From the NCBI GenBank assembly GCA_037903355.1, contig JBAJFE010000029.1, positions 496,001 to 560,000 on the forward strand: a stretch of 64,000 nucleotides of DNA, read 5' to 3'. Below the pieces are notes generated by a model. That model saw only the letters and a list, made by a program, of their open reading frames with translations. It did no database searches and was not told where the DNA came from. The number at the start of each line of letters is the position of its first letter. Positions within the stretch are counted from its first letter, which is position 1. Of this stretch, positions 51,301 to 62,400 are shown one piece after another. The position numbers were made by a program, and so were the translations under genes. The DNA is from Trichuris trichiura. Lineage: Eukaryota; Nematoda; Enoplea; Trichinellida; Trichuridae.

Positions 51301-52498
51301 TCCCCTTGGGTTTCTAAGCCCGCTTACAATTGTCGCTAGAATTCTGCTTCAAGAACTATGGGCTGCAAGATATGGCTGGGACGACGATGTGAATGAAGGC
51401 GTACTCGCCAAATGGAATACGTGGTTATTAGATATGGAACGTCTCCCGTCAATTTCGATACCGCGTTTTATGGGTATGACGGATGGTTCAGGCTCGCTCC
51501 ACGTCTTCTGCGATGCCAGTGAGAGTGCCTACGGTGCAGTGGCATATTACCGTGGCGAAGAGAGCGGAAGAAACAGGTTCATATCCTTCGTTATGGCCCG
51601 TGCTAAAGTAGCACCACTACGGCGATTGACAGTTCCCAGACTTGAACTACAGGGAGCAGTCCTGGCAACAAGAATGGCGGCCGCAATCACACGCGAACTA
51701 AATCTGAACCTTGATGCAGTAACGTTTTGGACTGACTCTCAAGTGGTTTTACACTGGCTGAAATCAAATGGAAGACGTTTCTGTACCTTTGTGGAGAACC
51801 GAATATCAGAGATTCTCGACATGGTTCACTCGAATCAGTGGAGATTTGTCCCCGGAAGGGATAATCCAGCGGATGTTCTATCACGTGGCACCACTCTTGA
51901 GAGGCTAAAACGGAGTTCATGGTTCTCGGGGCCGTCATTCTTATCCAAGAATCCGTCTGCATGGCCTAACGAGGCGCCAGGACTCGACAACGTGCCCATC
52001 GCGGACTTGGAAGTGGTGCACTCATCGCTCTACATCGGCGCTTGTAAAGCTCCGTCTGATAACGTAATTGTGCAGTTGGTGCATCGCTCATCCCAACTTC
52101 AACGCCTCATGCGCGTCGTAGCCTGGGTTCGCCGAGCTGCTGTCCTATTCCGTTCCTCCACGGGTTGTCACCCGAAAGGCATACTATCTGGAAGAGAATT
52201 GATTGACGCGTGGAAAACGTGCGTGAAAGGCATTCAAGGTCATTGCTTTTCTGCAGAGATAAGTTGCCTGAGGAGGAACGAACCTTTGCCGCGCAATAGC
52301 AGATTGCGCACGTTAAACCCGTTCATGGATGAAGTGGGCATCCTTCGTGTAGGTGGCCGCCTGCATTTGGCACACCTTCCATTCGAAGTGAAGCATCCGC
52401 CTATTCTTCCGTCAAGACACAATTTGTCCGTTATGCTTGTTGAACAGGCCCACGCTGACCGGGGGCACCAAACTTCGGCAGCTCCTGGGAACGCCTAA
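48311..52498 (+). CDS. BEL/Pao Gag-Pol polyprotein (frame ends at integrase deletion)
   Basis: One frame of 1395 residues. The Gag part (1-330) includes [19 protein letters not shown], typical of BEL Gag. A zinc knuckle [14 protein letters not shown] sits near 372, after an upstream [14 protein letters not shown] cluster. The aspartic protease site is [13 protein letters not shown] (near 468). Reverse transcriptase spans about 690-960, with [11 protein letters not shown] and the catalytic MYVDNLLDS (near 891). RNase H carries [11 protein letters not shown] (near 1064), [12 protein letters not shown] and [12 protein letters not shown]. The integrase N-terminal region begins with [20 protein letters not shown] and stops after HADRGHQ, part of its zinc-binding motif. 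The frame then shifts into 5 unrelated residues and a TAA. Everything upstream of the deletion is intact. Confidence 0.97.
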   Translation: MPRSRSVHPRESRTAVSSPVVSSENGRSTREELARMCELLSNLTEKLDRIALGPVPSSRHEEPISRQTADNATVIGTAESKVFSAGGASVQVDQTWFCPITSNTPSGGHGPNPWLQKLVPAANIEIFDGDPKSWPRFIAGFKSMVHDTLSSDVDRLAVLAQLLSPRLREGFAGMLSTPTMYREVLQELQNLYGDPATAVQSHALALTGIEPLRSESLTEMERFYLQVNGPVTVLETNQRHHELNSVVLVSQVSSKLTRNLREKWAHQVRLRSPEALNLRHFVNWFKELVIEKRLLSSFANHEQNVMTTAQSGRRRGAPKMMTESKGVRTTAVSPLRQCIACDADFHGITCCPAFLGMNITERLAVVRSGRLCIRCLKPGHVKQNCRSVKRCSVTGCRGSHHPLLHGAPRMYPVNSANGDSPSGENQERVNASVHSAAVSIQANSYHVLCAVVPVKVSFGSNACRTFALLDSGAEVSVMSETLSRRLKMTGLKRSLNIRTISGVSQVTAVESECVISAEDESNSFHVDPVIVVSKLNLALRCSSRKDIKSKWMHLADLPLYDVTDEGVELLIGMNVPLAHRHYDIRTPPSGSYGPVGVRTPFGWTVVGRVPAIEQCLEPGVGHVSIMRHQCTPVSGTDQLKREIERFWAIESYGHPVKERLSPEDEVAIDMLHRSTRFTNGRYEVGMLWKSPQITLPDNRAVILRRFYRSERRLIKEPWLAKAYTEAMEESMRLGHVEKVDENAPDSNAGRTWFLPHHAVIPAQKPGKIRVVFDASARYKGVSLNDCLLKGPDLLVELTGLLLRFRRGKVPLSADIEKMYHQVEVPLTDRSALQFFWRTPGSRKSPEVYRMRVHVFGVTCSPTCCMYALRQAAETHRKEYPLAADRILRNMYVDNLLDSVDTVQEARQMYQQLVTILGASGFRLRRWASTARELLESIPTSERANQLISLTGEALGTEKVLGLIWDCERDAFSFNWSKPDPCPQTKRQLLSMAARTYDPLGFLSPLTIVARILLQELWAARYGWDDDVNEGVLAKWNTWLLDMERLPSISIPRFMGMTDGSGSLHVFCDASESAYGAVAYYRGEESGRNRFISFVMARAKVAPLRRLTVPRLELQGAVLATRMAAAITRELNLNLDAVTFWTDSQVVLHWLKSNGRRFCTFVENRISEILDMVHSNQWRFVPGRDNPADVLSRGTTLERLKRSSWFSGPSFLSKNPSAWPNEAPGLDNVPIADLEVVHSSLYIGACKAPSDNVIVQLVHRSSQLQRLMRVVAWVRRAAVLFRSSTGCHPKGILSGRELIDAWKTCVKGIQGHCFSAEISCLRRNEPLPRNSRLRTLNPFMDEVGILRVGGRLHLAHLPFEVKHPPILPSRHNLSVMLVEQAHADRGHQTSAAPGNA

Positions 52499-53067
52499 TA
52501 GGCTGTGCCAAAAGGCCACTTGCCGTAGTCCTAAAAGGGAGACCGGTCCCTGAAGAAGTTTTTCAAACTGTAGTAGTGGAAGTAGAAGGACTGCTGAACG
52601 GACGCCCGTTAACACACGTTAGCTCTGACTCAAGAGACGCTGAACCTTTAACGCCGAATCACTTTTTACTTGGCCGTCCCTATGCATCCCTTCCCGCAAC
52701 GTTGTTTGAAGATGGCACCACTATCTCGAGAAAACGGTGGAAGACATCTCAGCTACTCGTGGATAACTTCTGGCGCCGATGGGTAAGAGAGTACCTGCCA
52801 TTTCTGGCATCCCTGCACAAATATCAGCGGTCCCACAAACAACTAAAAGAAGGCGATGTCGTCCTAGTGGTCGACCCAAACAATGCCCGCGGCACGTGGC
52901 CTATGGGACAGATTGTAAAAACGTACCCCGGCCCAGATGGGATCGTCCGTGTCGTAGACGTAAAATCCAACCGAGGAACGATGAGACGACCGACCTCCAG
53001 ATTGATCAAGCTAACTTCCCCAGTTTCAAACACCCCTGAAATCGCCGGGGAGGATGTCGTTGCTTGA
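52462..53067 (+). pseudogene. Integrase C-terminal remnant after an internal deletion
   Basis: In a different frame from the gag-pol ORF, an open stretch encodes the downstream part of BEL integrase: [69 protein letters not shown] and GDVVLVVDPNNARGTWPMG. In intact BEL elements about 200 residues holding the catalytic D, D and E separate RGHQ from the FGG-SWERL motif. Here they are about adjacent, at 52461-52475. The deletion also changes the frame. The frame runs to a stop at 53065-53067, within the right LTR. Confidence 0.93.
53047..53054 (+). promoter_or_regulatory. Polypurine tract of the BEL element
   Basis: GGGGAGGA lies immediately before the right LTR, the expected position and composition for the plus-strand primer. 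Confidence 0.75.
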
Positions 53068-53467
53068 TCGAAAGCGCAAACTTGTACTTCCGCATTCCTT
53101 TCTCGGAGCAAACGATACATCATTCCCGTGCTCCTGTCAGTCTCCCGCCGTGGGCGCGCCCTTATACGCATTTGGTGAACAACGTGGGCTTGCGCGCACA
53201 TTTCCGGTTTTTGAATCCGGTTTTTACCGATGACAAATGTTCAATGTTTCCAAGGCTGCCCGGATACCAGGCCCGTCTTTATTCTTTCCCGTTACCGTTA
53301 CGCGTGCGGCCGTATCTCAGTCCGTTTCGCTCTGCCCCTCCGTTGTCGTCACCGTTCCGTTACTTCCGTACCGTTGTACATTTGTGTTTACCTTTGTATA
53401 GCTGCCGTTCATTATTATTAAACGGCATCGTTGCTGAGAATCCGAGTTTTCTGACGCAGCAACGACA
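53055..53467 (+). repeat. Right LTR of the BEL element
   Basis: 413 bp copy of the left LTR with one visible substitution (A at 53427). Followed by the ATTAT duplication. It ends 173 bp from the PDSS2 stop codon. Confidence 0.97.
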
Positions 53468-53636
53468 ATTATTATAAAGTGGGTATGGCTGAATGCATTG
53501 AAGATGAACAATACAATTGCCTCTATTCTCTGGAGAATGATAAAAGGTCTACGCAGATTAAAATTTAGAGCATAACTGCACAAAGCAAAGCATTAAAATG
53601 GACGTGTTTCATACGCATACAAACATTGCAATTTAG

Positions 53637-53642
53637 TTTATT
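53637..53642 (-). terminator. Poly(A) signal overlapping the PDSS2 stop codon
   Basis: On the minus strand the gene ends GCTTAATAAAC. TAA is the stop and AATAAA begins at its second base. If used, the 3' UTR is only about 10-25 bases. Confidence 0.55.
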
Positions 53643-54978
53643 AAGCAGCGACTATCTCTGCATTTGTCATTGCGTTCAAAGAGGAGATGAAATTCCGTAA
53701 GCTATTTACAGAGTCACATAAAGGAAAGCTCTGAAGCGCTTCAAGTGCCTCGCGCGAATACTCTGAAAACAATTTTTCAATCTCGCTTGAATCGACTGTC
53801 AGAGACGGAATGCATTTCTATAAAAGACTTTCATGAAAAAGCACACGTGGATGAGTTCAACTTACGATTACATTTAAAAAGCCACTCTGCTTCTTTTGGA
53901 CGCTCAAACGGAGCTATAAACGGTTGCATAAAAGCATTAGCGTTGGAAAAATGCGTGCTTACAGCAATCAACAGGGCTGTATACTTAGAATAACGGAAGC
54001 AAGACTGTTGTATATCCATACTGGCATTGACCAAATCGGCACATGCCATACTACACTGGGCCAATAAATTCGCTATGCCTGAAAGGAAACAAATTCAGTA
54101 ACTACGTTTCGTATATATTCTCGTACTAAGAGTGGCTTGCTCGTGCCACAAGTTAGGGTCGCTGACAACTTGTGATTTAGGATCAACTCCAGCAAAACGA
54201 AGAAAACGTTCTCGCAAAATAGCTGCAGTCGACATGTCCGATATGGCTTTGGAAATGGAGGCAATTACAGAAGGCTTTCCTATATTGGCTAACGCCATGC
54301 AGGCAGTGGCTAACAGGTAGTCACCACCGAGCACAGTCATACGATTACCCAGGGACAACAATTCCTTTTCGGAATCAGCATTATAGCCTTTCATATCCAT
54401 CATAGACATATGGATGAAGTTAGCTGCGTATATTATTTCGCAAATTTCGGCAACATTTCGCTGGCTGAAACAACGAAGCAACAACTTGTTGCAAGCATTG
54501 GATCAAAGGCGGTAACCTTTGAAGAATTCGTGCGGAAGAAGATGTATCATGTGCAACAGGTAGTTTTACTGCCACCGCGGCATCCGATAGCAAAAGTATC
54601 ACAGCACTGAATGTCTGTAAAAGGTCATCGCCATTTCGAAGAAAATATCTATAACAAACTCGCTTGTTAATACAACTCAAAAGTTTGTAACTAACATTAG
54701 CATTCGATGGTGAATTAATAAGTGAAGAACACATAATTATCTCGACAATGGTTCATTTACTTGACCGTTTCTGGAAGAGGATGTCGTGTTCCTAAGAGCT
54801 TTCTAGCCCGTAGCGCAACGCTGGCAAGATCACTGTTCAGTAGAGATTGCAAGCTTGAGTAGGGCTGGTTGCAGCCGACAAGTTTCTGAGCATCTCGGAC
54901 TACGTTACGCCAAAAATGATTACGTAATGTAATCGCAAAATGCATCCCACAAGCCTTGAAATCAAAAACAAATATCAC
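53641..54978 (-). CDS. Prenyl-diphosphate synthase subunit 2 (PDSS2-like, ubiquinone side chain)
   Basis: Five minus-strand exons, 54761-54978, 54517-54648, 54127-54464, 53866-54078 and 53641-53795, join in phase to 351 residues (340 if the ATG at 54945 is used). PDSS2 pairs with the catalytic PDSS1 in mitochondria to make the long isoprenoid tail of ubiquinone. Family similarity is seen in NVVRDAQKLVGC, VALRARKLLGTRHPLPETV, VAEICEIIYAANFIH, GNRMTVLGGDYLLATACM and the C-terminal SREALEALQSFPLCDS. The aspartate-rich catalytic motifs of true prenyl synthases (DDxxD) are not present, which is normal for this subunit and separates it from PDSS1. The N terminus MHFAITLRNHFWRN is arginine-bearing and amphipathic, fitting a mitochondrial presequence. 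The stop codon overlaps the poly(A) signal. Introns are 48-112 bp. Confidence 0.88.
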
Positions 54979-56080
54979 AATGAGTACAACCGAAAAAAAA
55001 ACGATAATATCCTATGGGTAATTAAAACGGCTTGCACAAAAATGAAGACAAAATGAGCGTGCAAAAGCATCTATTAAAAGCGAAGAAAAATTGAAGGTTA
55101 ATCTTGCAGACAAAAACTTTTAAACAAAAAAAATGTAAAAACGTATTTCTCATGCAATCATGCTGACAACAGTTAGCTTTGCCGTACGCCAGTTATGGCG
55201 CGCAGAACATCTAACCGTGTGCTCAAAAGCGCGCACGTACAAACGTACCTATTCAATTCTATGCGTTTTACTCAGACAAGAAGTTCAAAATTTTTTCTTT
55301 CCCAAACGAAAAGCAAAATGAGCACGATCAAATTAATGCAGAGAAAGGTCTAGTAGCTATTAATCTTGGATTGGATTCTGTCACTCTTTTTTCCGAAAAC
55401 AAGTTCTTAAGCGATCTTCGTTGCAAGAATATCCGCCTAATGTACCTTTAATGCAAACTTTCTATTTATCCCAACCGTATTTTATTTCCAGCGAGCACTG
55501 TGTCAATGTGATTTTCAATAATGCATCGTACTCCCACCAGTGTTTTCCCGCCAAAATGCACTTTTTTTTCAAAATATGTCAGCTATCCCTTTTCTGCCTT
55601 CATCGCAAACACGAAGGCTACCAAAGCACAAACGTTATGTTTCGAATTGAATAAGCTGAATGATAAGGGTAGAACAGCATAATTGGTTATGAAATCCTTC
55701 CGTAGCAGATTATCGTCTTATTGCATGTTTTCTGGCTGTCCTATTCTCTGTTTACGTACTTTTCAATCTGAATACTAAGATTATTTTTTGGTTTGAACTT
55801 AGGTAAGGGAGGAACAGGATGGCATTCATGCTCGCGAATGAAGGCAGAACAATGTGGTAGGCAGTTTTCTGAAAAAAAACCTGCATTTTGTGAGATACAG
55901 TAAAATGCTTGCGGCAGTGAGAAAAAGTGACTACCGGAAAATTGCAATTCGCCAGAACATTAGAAAAGATACTTCACCAACTGCACATTTACTTTCACAG
56001 AATAATAAAAATGAGTACAGTTAAAGAAAGAACAGTTGCGTATTTTAGGCTAAACATTTTTGCATTCAATTTCCTTTTGT
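54979..56080. other. Intergenic, no supported gene
   Basis: About 1.1 kb between the PDSS2 start and the SIKE-like stop, both on the minus strand. It must contain the PDSS2 promoter. Short frames at 55421-55654 (plus) and 55741-55947 (minus) show no features. Confidence 0.5.
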
Positions 56081-56656
56081 CTAAGTCTCTTCATTTTCCG
56101 TTAGTCCAAGTGCTTGTCTCAACTGAGTGTTGCGCATGTACATATGCTGCAAATTCTGCAATTCAGCTAAGGATTGTTTTTCACCAACCTCCAGACAAAC
56201 GTTCAGAGAGTTCAGCAACGTTGATCCAAGCGCGGAACAGCATTTCGACAATTGCGAAGGCTTTTCAACTGGTTCCGAAGCTTGCTGACCAAGTTGCTGT
56301 TGGCTTATACTAATATTCCGCCGATAAATTGTCATCAGGTAGTCAATAGCTATTTGCCTATTGTGTATTTCTTCTTTTAAATGCAGGTTCTCCCCGCGCA
56401 TCAATTTCAAGCGGTTACTAGACTTCGAGGAATCGTTAAGCAAAGCTTCCAATTCCATGCTAGAAATGTCATAGTTGCTGTGCGCGCGATCCTCGGATTT
56501 CAATAAGTTTCTCATGTTCTCCAAATAATTGGTACTCTGGGTGGTCAGTGTGTCGAGTAGAGCTTCTATTTTCTGCAGGCCCGTAGAAAGGTTGCGCGTC
56601 TCAGCAACCAAATGACCAAGGTCTAAAGGATTAACAGCATTCGGTTCTTCTGCCAT
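56081..56656 (-). CDS. SIKE/FGFR1OP2-family coiled-coil protein
   Basis: One exon, 191 residues. Family knowledge: SIKE1 and FGFR1OP2 are small coiled-coil proteins of the STRIPAK phosphatase-kinase complex. Three matching stretches are seen in the family order. The first is an N-terminal helix LQKIEALLDTLTTQS. The second is the central LMRGENLHLKEEIHNRQIAI followed by LMTIYRR, corresponding to the family's ENK-LR-x-LEEHQ-ALE-IM-KYR segment. The third is the C-terminal NTQLRQALGLTENE, like the family's LREIL ending. Most of the protein is predicted coiled coil by heptad leucines. The gene lacks introns, and the N terminus is shorter or diverged relative to vertebrate members. Similarity is moderate, so another short coiled-coil family cannot be excluded. 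Confidence 0.68.
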   Translation of the reverse strand: MAEEPNAVNPLDLGHLVAETRNLSTGLQKIEALLDTLTTQSTNYLENMRNLLKSEDRAHSNYDISSMELEALLNDSSKSSNRLKLMRGENLHLKEEIHNRQIAIDYLMTIYRRNISISQQQLGQQASEPVEKPSQLSKCCSALGSTLLNSLNVCLEVGEKQSLAELQNLQHMYMRNTQLRQALGLTENEET

Positions 56657-57649
56657 GCTAACGACAAAGTGTTATGCTCTTTCCATAAAGCGACATAAAA
56701 GCATATGCTGAAGTCTCCAGGCTGTTTTCAATTACCTCACTTCGTAAGTCAGGTGCTAAATGAAATAGCCTTTAGAAACTAATGAACATGAGAATAATGT
56801 TAATGTACCTTAGCGTAAGAGGATGCGAAAGATGGCGTATGTAAAACACATATGTCGGTAGGAAAAGTGGACGCAAAGTTTGTCCTTTCCTCCACATGCA
56901 GCTTTAACAGTTGCCTTACCCAAAAATAAAGTACCGCAGCGGAAATTGAGCAAATCGTTCTTGTACTACCGATGCAACTTTATGTATTCACGCGCAAAAG
57001 TACTGCTGGATCTTTCTCGATTTTATCGCGTAAGGCGCGCAAACCACAAACTCTGCAAAACGAATAATACTTAGGAAACGAACTGCCCAAAGGCAACAAA
57101 TCTAAAATTTTCTCTTACAATATAAAACAGGAACTGTTACTCTTTTAAGTTTAGAAACACATTAACTGAAGCAAAGTATACAATAGTTTGATACAAAGGT
57201 AAAGGTACTAGCTACCGTACTGGTGAACCTGAATTTCTGCTCTCTCCACTGAAACAATATCAAAGCTCAGGCATCATACGAACGACGTTTTTCCAGGTAA
57301 GTGTCATCACTTTAATGGCAACGAGTATTTCTACTGCGCAAAACTCAGCTAGAGTTTGCAGGTTGATTTGTGCGTGTCTTATTTGAAAAACGTCTGTTGT
57401 AAAAATTTTAAAATTAAACGGAGTGATTTTTTTACGAAAGTCTTATAACTTTGTTTCGCGAAATAACTTGCCGCCATGCTTCATTTTTCCGGCCACTCGG
57501 TTGGTGAAAATGCCAGGAATTTTATTTTCAAAAATAAAATTGCTTTGATATGCCCAGAAAATGGCGAATTAATAATTTGTTTTATTAATTTTTCTGCTGT
57601 TCATATTTTATTTTTATTTTGCCATTCATTTTCCCTAAGATGTTCGTTT
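56657..57649. other. Intergenic, no supported gene
   Basis: About 1 kb upstream of the SIKE-like gene. AT-rich, ending in a T-rich and A-rich zone beside the large fold-back. No gene was recognised. Confidence 0.5.
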
Positions 57650-58420
57650 TGAAAATATCTTTATTACGGATTCTGTCCCGTTGAGAAGTAAAATGAAAAG
57701 ATTTTTTTTTCTTTCCGAAGCTTTCGGGTCTGCCGCGACCCGTCTTCAGCGGTCCAATGAAGTGTGTGGTGGTTACTGAGACGACATTTGCCTTCCGTCA
57801 CTTATCAAGGTTTAAAACGAGAATTTTAAAGTTCTTCATCTGTGTCTGTCAGCTGCCAGTATTCTTGTAGGAATTTGTTAATGTATGGGCCGACCTTGTA
57901 GTTTCGTTTTCAATTTTTATTCCTTTGTTCCAAAAATGTGATATGATTTTCCTCAGTGTTTTAGTTTCCATTGATTTTTGGCTTGTGTGTCAACTATTAA
58001 GGGAACAACAATTGTGGAGTGTAATGATAATAATGAACAAAAATCAATGGGAACTAAAACACTGACGAAAATCAAATCACATTTTTGGAACAAAGGAATA
58101 AAAATTGAAAACGAAACTACAAGGTCGGCCCATACATTAACAAATTTCTACAAGAATACAGGCAGCTGACAGACACAGATGAAGAACTTTAAAATTCTCG
58201 TTTTAAACGTTGATAAGTGACGGAAGACAAATGTCGTCTCAGTAACCACCACACACTTCATTGGACCGCTGAAGACGGGTCGCGGCAGACCCGAAAGCTT
58301 CGGAAACAAAAAAAAATCTTTTTATTTTACTTCTCAACGGGACAGAATCCGTAATAAAGATATTTTCAGTATGAAAACACACGGTCCCGTACAAAAGCAT
58401 CATATTTTCAAGATGTTCGT
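57650..58420. repeat. Large fold-back element with arms of about 331 bp
   Basis: The left arm 57650-57980 and right arm 58038-58368 are reverse complements with few mismatches and no net length difference, separated by a 57-base spacer. The right arm contains, in order, CAAGGTCGGCCCATACATTA, AACCACCACACACTTCATTG, GCTGAAGACGGGTCGCGG and GACCCGAAAGCTTCGG, then CAACGGGAC. Past the arm the tail continues ACACGGTCCCGTAC (58378-58391), which pairs with the CAACGGGAC block. The same 3' segment recurs alone at 26.5 and 32.6 kb. No protein was recognised in the arms. The structure suggests two copies of one repeat joined head to head. Confidence 0.8.
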
Positions 58421-59496
58421 TTAGTACATCAAAGTGATACTTTTAAAGCATTATTTCTATCATTATGAATTCAACTTTTTGGCAAAGCATGAACGGACGA
58501 GTGCACCAATGACTGAGATACTGCCGTTGATGATTAATTTTATCTTGCCTGCAAGCAGGATGGTCCACGAATCAAACTTCGTTGCTTCCGACAAAGTAAA
58601 ATGACGAAAGGTTGCTATAAGCTAACAGCATAACTTGCTGTACTGGTTGCACTTGCTTTTCCTTGTACAGCTGAATAAGAAGTCAGCGCGTTTCCGAAAA
58701 TGCAAGAGGGTTAATTGCATTTTTCCCATCCTGACTGTGAAAACGTATTACGCAAGTCGAAGTCGGTTGCCTGTTTTAACCCCCTTTGCCTATCTACAGA
58801 ATTTTCTCATTAGCGGTACTATTGTTAGCGAACAAGCCAGAGAGAGAACAGCTTACAGTGGGCTCTTCAGGTAGCAATAAAATTAGTCTTGTTCGAAGAT
58901 GAAGTTCAATGTCAATTTATACATTTGTTAACTTCACCTGAGTAGATTATACTATAGTTTAGAAATCACAAACAACAACGGGTTCTATTCGCGGATTTAA
59001 GGTATCTCATTTTGTGTACGCATGATATTTGCTTTGATCATGTAAAGAAAGAATACTTTAAACCGCAGCGTTCTGCTCTGCGTTCCAAAATGAATACTCT
59101 GCAATGCAAAATCAACGAATGAAGTTGCAATTTGTAATTGTTGATCACTTGTAGAAGATGAATGGTTTTCTATTCCATCCTAAGTTTAAGCGACGGATCA
59201 GAACGAAAGGTGAAACAGCTTCTGGTTGAATAAGTCAAACGAGGAAAGGCATCAACTTAGTGATTTGTTCTTTTGAGCCAAATCTGACAGTATGCAAAAG
59301 CGAAATCTGCCTAAAAGAAAATCAGCACCTGCTTCACCTAAATTCCCAGGCTTGTGTTCTGTTTTCAGAGCTAGCAATCAATGGCGGAATTTGATAGGTG
59401 AACTAAACAGCAGGACTTTCTTGCCAGCTTCTATCCTCCATCACCCTGCTGTAAAAGTTGCGGTTATTCATTAAAATAAATAATTGAGTCATAAGC
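58421..59496. other. Intergenic, no supported gene
   Basis: About 1.1 kb between the fold-back and the 3' end of the inositol-transporter gene. Frames at 58635-58874 and 59292-59474 (plus) have no domain features. Confidence 0.5.
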
Positions 59497-62400
59497 TTAC
59501 TTCTTCTTCTGAATCCATGGCTCTTTCAGCAATTCTTCAATGTTATCAAGGGGAACTCCTTTTGTTTCAGGAAGGAAGAGGTACATGAATATGAAGCTAA
59601 TCATACATAACCCGGCAAACAAGAAAAAGGCCCCTAGTTGTGAACTGTTGTTATTATAGATTCATATAGTCGCTTTTAAGCTACCTTGTCTTGTAATCGC
59701 GTACGAAAGAGAAAGAAACGTAAGCGCTGTGATAAGGCAGAAAAGCCAGTTTGTGAAAGTAGCAATTGCATTTCCTGTGCTGCGTGCCCATCCTGGATAA
59801 ATCTCACTAAACACAGAAATGAATGTACCGTCATCTGATGGGACAGTTTAATTTACCCGTTTACAGTCCACGGTATGGCAGATAAACCTAAAAACAAGCA
59901 TCTTAAAGCCTTATTTACCTTCTTCGGAATATCTTACCGAAAGCGAACGATGAAACGAAAATGACAAGGCCTATAGCTGGAAGCCAAGAGTAGGATGTAC
60001 TGCAGTAGCCATAGTCAAACACTGCCTTAGCTTCCATAAACAACAAGTCAGCAAAGTTATCCACGGAAGTGTTAGCATTGATAACGCTGCATCTGCCATA
60101 CAGGGCTTGGTTAGTGGACCTCTGTCCATCGGTGACCATGGTAGAAATGCATGATCCTGTTGAATTCATGTCTTCAGCATCTGGTATGTAGCAGAAGCCG
60201 CAGTCCGTTTCGTATGAACAAGAGTCGCAGCTGTAAAGATAATTTACTGGATTGTTGCTAAGAAAAATAATGGCTTTCTTATGAACCTTAGGCCAAAACA
60301 ACTGTCATTCTCCGCCATCGATTTATATCGTCCCTCCATGAAAGTTGATTCATCATAGTATCCAGGCAAAGAATTGTGAGCAATCAGACTGAAGCTGATA
60401 CCGATGAAAAGCAAACCAAGTATTGATCCTGCATTCAAAGCAATTGCAGACTAACAGCAAACAACGATGGGGTCATTGCCTGCTGTGCTCCATAATACTG
60501 CAATTCTTCTGCCAGCTCTTTCCAGCAAGTAAGAACCAATAGCAGTCCCAATAAAATTGGTCATTCCTGAAAGTGAGCCTAACCACATTGCCGTTGAGTC
60601 ATTTTTTATTCCCGACATTTTCATGATTGATGCTGCATAAAACCTAAAGCGCAAAATCATATGACATGCAAATGAGAGAATAATTGTTAATACATAACAC
60701 AGTTGACGCCAGAAAGTTGCTGGATCATTTGTAATGCACAACCGATTAGAAGAGCTTTCCGCGCTTCTCGATTTTTCAAAATTTTGAATTTGCCACTTTC
60801 TTCGTCTAAAATCTTTTCTTTGATGGTCATATAAACAAAGTGGTCACGCTCAAGGCGCCATAATAATTTTCAACGAAATAATGGATTGCATACAAGCGCC
60901 CTGATAGCATCTTGGAATTTTAAATTACATGCTGTCCAATGAATACAACAAGCTGTAAAGGCGAGTGCTAAAATAAAATCTTAACTGTTGACGGAAAAAT
61001 TATTAATAATCATGAGCGAGAATGAAATTAACAGCTTGTAAGCTGAACAATAAGTATGACCTTATAACCCGAAACTGCTAAATTAAATATTTCGCTTCAA
61101 TGCGAAAAGAAGGAGCGCCTGCAAAGTCCATCTTTAGTTCATTTGTCAACATTTCCTTTTAAACTTTTACTTTGGCATAATTAACTTTAAATTGCCGCTA
61201 TTGTTTTTTGCAACGTGATTTCTCCTAATTATTTATGAGCAAAGACCGTAGGATTAATATAAACCGTAAAAAGTTAATCCATTACTCAAATAAGAGTGAA
61301 TACATTGCCATTGTTCTATGATTAAACTGTTAACAAGAATCCTACAGGTGCTACTGACCCGCAGATGCTGTTACTAATGAAATTCGTTCTGCCGGTTACT
61401 TATCTCATTTAAAAAGCATAAACTCGGTTAGAAATTACTATTTATTAGAAAAGTTAGCAGGTGCCTCTAAAAGTTTAGTCTCTTCAATCAGTAACGACTT
61501 ACTAGTTTCTGAAGAACTCTTGCGGACTTCACTCTCTTCCAGAAGTGCTTTTGTTATGGCCTTTCCATTATCGTCGTCACCATAAATCGAAAGGAGAACT
61601 GTATGTGCTTCTTCGGTGCGGCCATTGTTAGCTAACCAGTGGGGACTCTCAGCTAAGTATGGGAGCAGGAAAAGTTGCACTATCACTGTCACTCCACCAA
61701 GTCCAATCATTAGTCTTTCAAGCATACTGTTAGTCCTTTATTGGCAATTTCTTATGAAATGCTTTACCTCCAGCTTATATTCGAGTCTTGAATGTAACTG
61801 AGTGCAGCTGCCAAAATGCCACTGACCCATTGTCCTAATGTAACGAGTACCGGAAATAGTGCTAACACAAATCCTCTTAAATGGGTCGGCGTTGTTTCTG
61901 CTAAATATGCTGGCACAGTGGAACCTGTTGAGCCTGGAAATGTAATGATAAGTATTTTCCTAAACCATCAACCCTTTGTTTCGCTTAGATTACGCATTCA
62001 TTGCTTACGACCTTTTCAGATATTAGAATATTGATTAATTTTCTTGTATTAATAATTTTAGCAGCAGGACTTTTCCTTCCGTTAATAATTTGATCATTAA
62101 TAGTATTGTTGGACCCATATGGTTAGAAGAATTGGAAAATGTAGTAAGCTTTATTCCTACTATCCATGCTGCATAAAATAATAACTCATGCCGCGCCAAT
62201 GTTGCAACTTCCAATCGCAGTAAAAAGGTATTCAACAAGATGTGGCGACCTTCCTTCTGATACTGCAATTCTTCAGCAGCTAACGGCTGATTTGTTACCT
62301 TAGTAATTCTCAGAGAAAACATGGAGAGTAGTTCTGCCGAAGTTCAGTTAGGCTGGAGAAAGCTAACTGCCAACTTTGCTTAGGTATTCTTCCTCTATTG

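Larger units (their letters stand above)
47867..53467 (+). mobile_element. BEL/Pao LTR retrotransposon, internally deleted, very young
   Basis: The element is 5601 bp, bounded by two 413 bp LTRs (47867-48279 and 53055-53467). I find only one difference between them: G at 48239, A at 53427. Each LTR begins TGTCGTTGC and ends GCAACGACA, a 9 bp terminal inverted repeat. A 5 bp target duplication ATTAT lies at 47862-47866 and 53468-53472. Inside are a primer-binding site, one long gag-pol frame, and a purine tract before the right LTR. The order protease, reverse transcriptase, RNase H, integrase within a single polyprotein, plus the CxxC-rich Gag and 5 bp duplication, identify the BEL/Pao group. 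The integrase catalytic core is missing (see pseudogene entry), so this copy cannot insert by its own enzyme. Confidence 0.97.

Noticed and set aside
61438..61502. Stop codon at 61438-61440 as the end of the transporter
   Set aside because: A perfect GTAAGT donor at 61502 and a phase-matched acceptor at 60806 continue into conserved transporter sequence; ending here would remove half the membrane helices.
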